NCBI RefSeq assembly: GCF_002300555.2
Contig: NZ_NTHN02000019.1
Coordinates: 1 to 64,000 of the forward strand
Direction: 5' to 3'
Source of the DNA: Alloyangia mangrovi
GTDB lineage: Bacteria; Pseudomonadota; Alphaproteobacteria; Rhodobacterales; Rhodobacteraceae
Length of the DNA: 64,000 nt
Shown here: positions 57,540-64,000 of the stretch, one piece after another
Numbering within the stretch: position 1 is the first letter of the stretch
Layout of the letters: each line of letters starts with the position of its first letter
The notes under the pieces: generated by a model
Seen by the model: only the letters and a program-made list of their open reading frames with translations
What the model was told of the DNA's origin: nothing
The model's database searches: none
Translations under genes and position numbers: made by a program

Positions 57540-58505
57540 ATGATGGAAGACTGCCCCGAGACACCGCCGCCGCCCGCGGAGCGCGACATGGACTTGCCCT
57601 GGTGCGCGCCGAAACCCGCAACCGAGGATCAGCGCGCGCCGGATCTCGTGCGCCGGATCATGGCCAGCCCGAGCTACCTCGAGGGCGATCACGACGTGAA
57701 CTTCCTCGACCGGGACGACATGCGCGGGGTTCGGCTGATGCTCGACTACCAGAAGGCCGAAACGCTGCTGCAGGCGCATGGCATCGCCCATTCCATCGTC
57801 GTCTTCGGCGCGACCCGCATCCCCGAACCGGCCCGCGCCGCGGCGGAGGTGGCCGCGCGCGAAGCGGCGCTGGCGCAAGACCCGGGCGATCCGCACCTGC
57901 AAGGCGCCCTCGCCATCGCCCGTCGGGTGGCCCACAAGAGCCGCTACTACGAGGTCGCCCGCGCTTTCGGCCGGATCGTGGGCACGCAGGAGGGCCGGCA
58001 CGGCAACCGGCTGGTGGTGGTCACCGGCGGCGGGCCGGGCATGATGGAGGCGGCGAACCGCGGCAGTCACGAGGCCGGGGCGCGCAGCGTCGGGCTCAAC
58101 ATCACCCTGCCGCACGAGCAATACCCCAACCCCTACCTGACCCCCGACCTCTGCTTCCGCTTCCACTACTTCGCCTTGCGCAAGCTGCATTTCCTCAAGC
58201 GCGCCCGGGCGCTCGTCGTCTTCCCCGGCGGCTACGGCACGATGGACGAGCTTTTCGAGACATTGACGCTGATTCAGACCCGCAAGATCCTTCCGGTGCC
58301 CGTGGTGCTGGTCGGCGAAAGCTTCTGGCGGAGGGCATTCGACGTGGATTTCCTTGTCGAGGAAGGGGTGATCGACCCCGAGGACCGCGATCTCTTCTGG
58401 TACGCGGAGGAGGCCGAGGAGATCTGGAACGGTCTCCAGCGCTGGTACCAGAACGCCGGGCGCGAGCTCACCAGCGCCGCGCCGGAGGTGGCGGGGGACA
58501 GGTGA
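57540..58505 (+). CDS. LOG-family (TIGR00730-like) nucleotide-binding protein
   Basis: 321 residues. The Rossmann core has VVFGATRIPE (about residue 87), VVVTGGGPGMMEAANRG (about 159) and the signature VFPGGYGTMDELFETLTLIQ (about 225), the motifs of LOG and related phosphoribohydrolases that release cytokinin-like bases from nucleotides or cleave other nucleoside monophosphates. The N-terminal ~80 residues are an extension seen in the larger bacterial branch. It follows the ATPase operon closely; functional linkage is unknown. Confidence 0.88.
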   Translation: MMEDCPETPPPPAERDMDLPWCAPKPATEDQRAPDLVRRIMASPSYLEGDHDVNFLDRDDMRGVRLMLDYQKAETLLQAHGIAHSIVVFGATRIPEPARAAAEVAAREAALAQDPGDPHLQGALAIARRVAHKSRYYEVARAFGRIVGTQEGRHGNRLVVVTGGGPGMMEAANRGSHEAGARSVGLNITLPHEQYPNPYLTPDLCFRFHYFALRKLHFLKRARALVVFPGGYGTMDELFETLTLIQTRKILPVPVVLVGESFWRRAFDVDFLVEEGVIDPEDRDLFWYAEEAEEIWNGLQRWYQNAGRELTSAAPEVAGDR

Positions 58506-58587
58506 ACCGGGGGCGCGGCCGAAGAACTCCCGCGATCCGCGACGCCTTCCGAGGTCCGAAGTACGAGGTTTTACTGGAGTTCTCTTT

Positions 58588-58607
58588 ATATTCATGTTAT
58601 GGAATAT
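58588..58607. promoter_or_regulatory. AT-rich inverted repeat upstream of the RND efflux operon
   Basis: ATATTC-N8-GAATAT is a perfect 6-bp inverted repeat in a short AT-rich island (about 58570-58612) 24 bp before the efflux operon. It is a likely promoter/operator, perhaps for an ArsR- or TetR-type repressor encoded elsewhere. Confidence 0.45.
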
Positions 58608-58630
58608 TAACTCGAACGTGAGGGACTGCC

Positions 58631-59590
58631 ATGCGATCTACCGTCCTTTCGATACTCCTGCTCTGGGCCGCCAGCGGCGCTCTGGCCCAGACACAGCCCG
58701 TCATTTCCGAACCGATCACCGAGTGGAAGCCCGTCTACGGCGAGGTCGAGACCCGCAACCAGCTGCCCGCCCGTGCCCGCATCGCCGGCACGCTGGTCGC
58801 GCTGAGCGTCACCGAGGGCGACAGGGTCGAGGCCGGGCAGCTTGTCGGCACCGTCGAGGATGAAAAACTCTCGGTACAGATCGACGCGCTCGATGCCCAG
58901 GCCGAGGCGCTGCGCGCCCAGCTCACCAACGCCCAGGCCGATCTTAGCCGCGGCCAGACCCTGCAGCAGAGCGGCACGATCTCGGCGCAGCGCCTCGACG
59001 CGCTGCAGACCTCGGTCGACGTGCTGACCAACCAGATCGCCGCCACCGAGGCGCAGCGCCGGGTGATCCAGCGGCAGATCGAGGAAGGCGGCGTCACTGC
59101 CCCCGAGGCAGGTATCGTGCTTTCGGTGCCGGTCTCGCGCGGGTCCTTCGTGGCGCAGGGCGAGACCGTCGCGGTGATCGGCAGCGGCGGCGCCTTCCTG
59201 CGCCTGTCGATCCCCGAGCGCTTCGCGCAGACGCTGGCCGCGGGCGACCGGATCGAGATGGAGGCCGGTGAGGGAACCATCGCCAAGCTTTATCCGCAGA
59301 TCGAGGGCGGCCGCCTGCAGGCGGATGTCGAGGTCGAGGGGCTGGAAGAGCGCTACGTCGGCTTGCGCCTGCCGGTGCGCCTGCCGGTCGGCTCGCAGGA
59401 GGCGGTGATAGTGCCGCAGGCCGCGCTCAGCCGCGGCGGCGGGCTCGACATGGTGACGGTCGAGACCCCCGAGGGGCCGGTGCAGCGCATCGTCGTGCCG
59501 GGCCGCGAGGTGACTCGCGACGGCGCCGCATGGCGCGAAATCCTGACCGGGCTCACCCCCGGCGAGACGGTGATGGTGCCGCATGAGTGA
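58631..59590 (+). CDS. RND efflux periplasmic adaptor (membrane fusion protein)
   Basis: 319 residues, signal peptide ending at ALA-QT (about residue 20). The barrel-sandwich lipoyl halves (ARIAGTLVALSVTEGDRVEAGQLVG, about 54-78; TAPEAGIVLSVPVSRGSFV, about 157) flank a helical hairpin with repeated LDAQAEALRAQLTNAQ. Shorter than many, lacking a long membrane-proximal end. It joins the inner-membrane pump to an outer-membrane channel not encoded here. The pump start overlaps its stop by 8 bp. Confidence 0.92.
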   Translation: MRSTVLSILLLWAASGALAQTQPVISEPITEWKPVYGEVETRNQLPARARIAGTLVALSVTEGDRVEAGQLVGTVEDEKLSVQIDALDAQAEALRAQLTNAQADLSRGQTLQQSGTISAQRLDALQTSVDVLTNQIAATEAQRRVIQRQIEEGGVTAPEAGIVLSVPVSRGSFVAQGETVAVIGSGGAFLRLSIPERFAQTLAAGDRIEMEAGEGTIAKLYPQIEGGRLQADVEVEGLEERYVGLRLPVRLPVGSQEAVIVPQAALSRGGGLDMVTVETPEGPVQRIVVPGREVTRDGAAWREILTGLTPGETVMVPHE

Positions 59591-62500
59591 TCAGGGATCC
59601 GGGCCCAGCGGGGCCCTCGGACTGGCCGGGCACCTCACCCGCGCCTTCCTCAACTCGCCGCTCACCCCGCTCTTCCTGATCGCCTCTCTGGCGGTGGGCC
59701 TCATCGCCCTCGCTGCCCTGCCCCGCGAGGAGGAGCCGCAGATCTCCGTCCCGCTCGTCGACATCCACGTGCAGGCCAACGGGCTGCGCGCCGGGGATGC
59801 GGTCAAGCTGGTGACCGAACCGCTCGAGACCATCGTCAAGGGCATCGACGAGGTCGAACACGTCTATTCCGAGACCCGCGACGACGCGGTCATGGTCACC
59901 GCGCGCTTCAACGTCGGCGTCTCGTCCGACACCGCGATCCTGCGCGTGCGCGACCGCATCCTTTCCAATCTCGACCGCATCCCGGTCGGCATCCCCGAGC
60001 CTCTGATCGTCGGACGCGGGATCAACGACGTGGCCATCGTGGCGCTCACCCTCTCGCCCGCCGGGGGGCAGACCGACGTCACCCCCGCCGACCTCACCCG
60101 CGTCGCGCGCGAGGTCGAGGCGCGGCTGGCGGCGATCGAGGACGTCGGCCTCACCTATGTCATCGGCGGCACCGAGCCGCAGCTGCGGGTGAACCCCGAC
60201 CCGGCGCGGCTGGCGCTCTACGGGATCACCCTGCAGCAGCTGTGGGGCAAGATCGAGGGCGCCAACACCTCGCTGCCGCTCGGCACCCTGCGCGAGGGCG
60301 GCCGGCAGGTCGGGTTGGTGGTCGGCGAGACGCTGACCACCGCAGAAGAGATCGGCAACCTCGAGCTGACCGCCCGCGACGGGCGCACCGTCTACCTGCG
60401 CGACGTCGCCGAGGTGACGCTCGAGACCGACACCGGCGCGGACTACGTCAGCACCGTCACCCACGGCGCCGAGGGCATCGAGAGCCGCCCCGCGGTCACG
60501 CTGGCGCTGGCCAAGCGCGCCGGGGCGAACGCCGTGGTGGTCGCCGAGGAAATCCTGCACCGGGTCGAAGCGATGGAGGGCGATATCATCCCCTCGTCCA
60601 TCGAGGTCGAGGTCACCCGCGACTACGGCGAGACCGCCGACGAAAAGGCCAACGAGTTGCTCTTCCACCTCGGGCTCGCCACCCTCTCCATCGTGGTGCT
60701 CGTGCTCTTCGCCATCGGCTGGCGCGAGGCCATCGTGGTCGCCATCGTCATTCCTGTGACCATCCTTCTCACGCTCTTCGCCGCCTGGATCATGGGCTAC
60801 ACGCTCAACCGCGTGTCACTCTTCGCGCTGATCTTCTCGATCGGCATCCTCGTCGACGACGCCATCGTGGTGATCGAGAACATCGCCCGCCACTGGGCGA
60901 TGAAGCGCGAGGGCCAGAGCCGCTTCGGCGCCACCGTCGCGGCGGTCGCCGAGGTCGGCAACCCGACCATCGTGGCGACGCTGACGGTGGTGGTGGCGCT
61001 GCTGCCCATGCTCTTCGTCTCGGGCCTCATGGGCCCCTACATGAGCCCGATCCCGGCCAATGCCTCGGCGGCGATGATCTTTTCCTTCTTCGTCGCGGTG
61101 ATCATCACCCCATGGCTGATGCTGAAGATCGCCGGCCGGGCACCCCTTCACCACGGCGCCGAACACGGCGCGGCGGGCGGCGCGCTGGGGCGGCTCTACG
61201 CCGCCGTCGCCAGGCCGCTGCTGGCGCGCAAATCCATATCGGCGCTCTTCCTGCTGGTGGTCGCGGTGCTCTCCTTCGGCTCGCTCGCCGCGCTCTACAC
61301 CCGCGACGTGACGGTCAAGCTGCTGCCCTTCGACAACAAATCCGAGCTTTCGGTGGTCATCGACCTGCCCGAGGGCAGCGCGCTGGAGAGCACCGCCGCC
61401 GTTGCGCAGCAGGTTGCCCGTGTCGCGCTCTCGCTGCCCGAGGCGATCTCGGCCCAGACCCATGCAGGGACCGCCTCGGCCTTCAACTTCAACGGGCTGG
61501 TGCGGCACTACTACCTGCGGCAACTGCCCGAGATGGGGGACGTGCAGATCAACCTCGCGCCAAAGGCAGAGCGGGACCGCACCAGCCACGAGATCGCGCT
61601 CGACCTGCGCGAGAAGCTCACCGCGCTCGACCTGCCCGAGGGCACGGTGCTGAAGACCGTCGAGCCGCCCCCCCGGCCCGCCGGTGATCTCGACGCTCAT
61701 GGCCGAGGTCTACGGCCCCGACGCCGAGACCCGCCGGATGGTCGCCGAGCGCGTCCGCGCCGCCTTTGATGAGATCCCCTACGTGGTCGACGTGGACGAC
61801 AACTACGGCGTGCAGGCCCCGCGCCGCCGGGTGGTGCTCGACCCCTCGGCGCTGGATTTCTACAAGGTGCAGGAATCCGACGCGCTGGACACGCTCTCGC
61901 TGCTCTACGGCGAGGGTACCGTTGGGTACTCGCACCGCGGCGGCGAACGGCGCCCCATCCCCATCGTGCTGTCGCGCGACCGGTCGGACCGGGTGATGGA
62001 CGCCACCGCCCTCTCGACCCCGGTGCCCGCCGACGCCCTGCCCGGCGGACGCGGCGTGGTGGAACTGGGAGATGTGGTCACCTTGCAGGACGAGCTCACC
62101 TCCTTCCCGATCTTCCGCCACAACGGCATCGAGACGATCATGGTGATGGGCGAGATGGCGGGCGAATTCGAGTCGCCGCTCTACGGCATGCTCGCCTCGA
62201 CCGATATCTTGGACGGCCTCGACTGGCCCGAGGGGCAAAAGCCGACGATCTCGATGCACGGCCAACCGCAGGACACCTCTGCCCCGAGCCTCCTGTGGGA
62301 CGGCGAATGGGAGGTCACCTGGGTCACCTTCCGCGACATGGGCGCGGCCTTCGCCGTGGCGCTTCTGGGCATCTACATCCTTGTCGTGGCGCAGTTCGGC
62401 AGCTTCCGCCTGCCGCTGGTGATCCTGACCCCGGTGCCGCTCACGTTCCTCGGCATCATGTTCGGCCATTGGCTCTTCAGTGCGCCCTTCTCGGCCCCCT

Positions 62501-62799
62501 CGATGATCGGCTTCATCGCGCTGGCGGGGATCATCGTGCGCAACTCGATCCTGCTGGTGGATTTCATACGCCATGCTAACCCCGAGAAACCGCTCGACGT
62601 CGAGACGCTGATCGAGGCCGGGGCGACGCGCTTCAAGCCGATCCTGTTGACCGCGCTGGCCGCGATGATCGGCGCGGCGGTGATCCTGATGGATCCGATC
62701 TTCCAGGGCCTGGCGATCTCGCTGCTCTTCGGGCTGCTGACCTCGACCGCGCTGACGGTGCTGGTGATCCCGGCGATCTACCGCCTTGCGAAGACCTGA
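59583..62799 (+). pseudogene. RND efflux pump (AcrB/HAE-type), frame broken at a C7 run
   Basis: Inner-membrane proton antiporter of the resistance-nodulation-division class. N-terminal helix LTPLFLIASLAVGLIALAALP with PREEEPQI, the HAE-type start, then porter loops; the proton-relay helix reads SIGILVDDAIVVIENIARHW with the paired Asp residues (about 425). The C-terminal half resumes with PPVISTLMAEVYGPD and ends in VILTPVPLTFLGIMFGHWLF and a final helix block. The halves meet at seven C at 61668-61674; removing one gives VEPPPGPPVIST and 1071 residues, full length. Probably a sequencing error. Confidence 0.88.
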
Positions 62800-62805
62800 C
62801 GGAAA

Positions 62806-62826
62806 GAGGCGCCCCGCGGGCGCCCT
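62806..62826 (+). terminator. Terminator after the RND pump
   Basis: GGCGCCC-cgc-GGGCGCC, a perfect 7-bp GC stem flanked by AGA and TT, starts 7 bp after the pump stop. Confidence 0.6.
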
Positions 62827-62890
62827 TGACGCAGGGACCCGCGCAGCCGGCCTTGACCTCGCGGTAGATCGGCCCGTGCGATCTTGAAAA

Positions 62891-62925
62891 TGACCAGCGG
62901 TCACCATAGAGATGACCGCTGGTCA
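62891..62925. promoter_or_regulatory. Double TGACC-N3-GGTCA palindrome (TetR-type operator candidate)
   Basis: TGACCAGCGGTCA (62891-62903) and TGACCGCTGGTCA (62913-62925) are each palindromes and are also exact inverted copies of one another, extended by A/T outside to 14-bp arms. Centres are 22 bp apart, two helical turns. Form and spacing fit cooperative TetR-family repressor binding. No TetR gene lies in the window. Confidence 0.65.
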
Positions 62926-63246
62926 TATTGGGGATCGACATGGACATCACGGGTCATCGGGCGCTGGACCCGGCGCCTTCCGGCGCCGTGGCGAGAAACG
63001 CAACCACGCCTGTGAGCGGACGATCCACCCCCCCATCGACCGCCGAAAATGCCCACACCCGCCGCGCTGCGGAGTCTTCCCCGCAGGCCGAAGTCCCGGA
63101 CACCGAAGGCGGCTAGGCAAGACACATCCCTTCATCGCGGACAGCCAAGCGCAGGCGCGTGCTTCCCGAAGCACCGCCAAGCCGCTGGCCCCCTTGCGCC
63201 CTCCAAAAGGCGCCCCCCCATTCCTTCAACCCAGGGAGTTATATCT

Positions 63247-64000
63247 GTGACCGAGGTTGCAAAACGCCCCCGTCCGCCCGCCCTGCTCCGGGCGTTCGGA
63301 CTTCTTCTCGCCGTGGTCGGGCTCGTCCTGGCCGGCGGCGGCTTCTACCTGATCAGCCTCGGCGGATCGTGGTACTACGCCATCGCGGGCCTGCTGATGC
63401 TGGTCTCGGCGGCGCTCAGCTTCCAGGGCCGCGCCGCAGGGCCGACCCTCTTCCTCGCGCTCGTCGCCGGCACTGTCCTCTGGGCGTTCTGGGAAGCCGG
63501 GCTGGACTTCTGGGCCCTCGTGCCGCGTCTCGTCGCGCCGATCTTCATGGCCGCGCTGGCGCTGCTGCTGCTGCCCGGCGCCCGCCGCTTCGAGGGCAAG
63601 CCCGCCTGCGCGCTCGGCCTGCGTCTTGGCGGCCTCGGCATGCTGGCGGTCTTCGCCGGCTTCCTCGGGCTGATGTTCGCGCCGCACAACGTTGTGCAGA
63701 ACGACCTGCCCATCGTGGCCGGCGAGGTCTCTGCCGCCACCGAGGCCTCCGGCGAGCGCTGGCTGTCCTGGGGCAAGACCAGCGAAGGGACCCGCTTCTC
63801 GACCGCCGAGCAGATCACTCCGGAAAACGTTGGCCAGCTCGAGGTCGCCTGGACCGCGCGCACCGGCTTCATCGCCGACCAGTCGGAAAGCAAGCAGGAC
63901 CAGAATACCCCGCTCTACGTCGACGGCACGCTCTACCAGTGTGCCGCCGCCTCGCAGGTGACCGCCCTCGATGGCACCACGGGCGAGATCAAGTGGCAGT
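63247..64000 (+). CDS. gcd: Membrane-bound PQQ-dependent glucose/quinate/shikimate dehydrogenase, 5' part
   Basis: The window ends inside the gene; 251 residues are visible. Five N-terminal membrane helices (about residues 12-145) anchor the protein, as in Gcd and quinate dehydrogenases, followed by the start of the periplasmic PQQ beta-propeller: NDLPIVAGEVSAATE, then WLSWGKTSEGTRFSTAEQITPENVGQLEVAW and TPLYVDGTLYQCAASQVTALD. The GTG at 63247 is chosen because GGGAG precedes it and the first helix follows at once. It oxidises glucose (or quinate) in the periplasm to feed ubiquinone. Glucose versus quinate specificity is not decidable from this part. Confidence 0.88.
   Translation, partial: MTEVAKRPRPPALLRAFGLLLAVVGLVLAGGGFYLISLGGSWYYAIAGLLMLVSAALSFQGRAAGPTLFLALVAGTVLWAFWEAGLDFWALVPRLVAPIFMAALALLLLPGARRFEGKPACALGLRLGGLGMLAVFAGFLGLMFAPHNVVQNDLPIVAGEVSAATEASGERWLSWGKTSEGTRFSTAEQITPENVGQLEVAWTARTGFIADQSESKQDQNTPLYVDGTLYQCAAASQVTALDGTTGEIKWQ

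Larger units (their letters stand above)
62800..63246. other. 447-bp gap between the efflux pump and the PQQ dehydrogenase
   Basis: Contains the pump terminator and a double TGACC palindrome. A 50-60 codon open frame starting near 62941 has no recognisable domain and no clear ribosome site, so I do not call it. Non-coding C7 runs occur near 63028 and 63212. Confidence 0.6.

Noticed and set aside
62928-63116. 62-codon open frame after the TGACC palindromes
   Set aside because: Pro/Ser/Thr-rich, no domain, no ribosome site; tempting as a lost regulator but it does not read as TetR.

Overview
The window is GC-rich, densely coded alphaproteobacterial DNA. The gene content points to a marine Rhodobacteraceae (Roseobacter-type) bacterium: TRAP, TTT and ABC uptake systems each beside its own LysR/GntR/MarR regulator, aromatic-acid catabolism, and an N-type ATPase operon. 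That assignment is inferred from gene families only. I see no rRNA, tRNA, CRISPR array, prophage or insertion sequence.

Layout. 0.4-4.2 kb: a three-subunit membrane gluconate 2-dehydrogenase type complex. 4.3-9 kb: a sugar-acid module (PdxA2-like dehydrogenase, DapA-like aldolase, OtnK-like kinase, GntR regulator, remnant of an iron alcohol dehydrogenase). 9-20.8 kb: a gallate/4-oxalomesaconate-type ring-cleavage locus made of two convergent operons, each with a divergent LysR regulator: galB, an extradiol dioxygenase, galC and galD on the plus strand; ligI, a TAXI-TRAP transporter and a dienelactone hydrolase on the minus strand. 20.8-25.5 kb: GntR regulator, AbrB-type membrane protein, glutathione transferase, 2-hydroxyacid dehydrogenase and TSUP exporter. 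25.6-33.4 kb: a minus-strand operon joining a branched-chain-type ABC transporter to a CYP199A-like P450, its [2Fe-2S] ferredoxin, its FAD reductase and a MarR regulator; this looks like uptake and O-demethylation of methoxybenzoates that could feed the gal locus. 33.8-37.3 kb: a small type III polyketide synthase cluster. 37.4-42.7 kb: TctABC transporter with an M20 deacylase and LysR. 43-48.6 kb: GntR, an AbgB-like amidohydrolase and a polar amino-acid ABC transporter. 48.7-50.8 kb: a CbpA/CbpM chaperone pair and a double SpoIIAA-like protein. 51-57.5 kb: a complete N-ATPase operon (atpDCQRBEFAG). 57.5-62.8 kb: LOG-family protein and an RND efflux pair. 63.2 kb to the end: the start of a PQQ-dependent membrane glucose/quinate-type dehydrogenase, which functionally pairs with the gluconate dehydrogenase at the left end.

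A striking quality feature: six genes (pdxA2, otnK, abrB-like, livF, the STAS protein and the RND pump) are each broken at a run of 7 or 8 C/G, and each is restored by removing exactly one base. Indels not at long C/G runs also affect a LysR gene (two, one of them at T6), the DnaJ-like gene and atpQ, and probably the livH/livM junction. I read most of these as sequencing or assembly errors; they are typed as pseudogenes only because the frame is broken as given.
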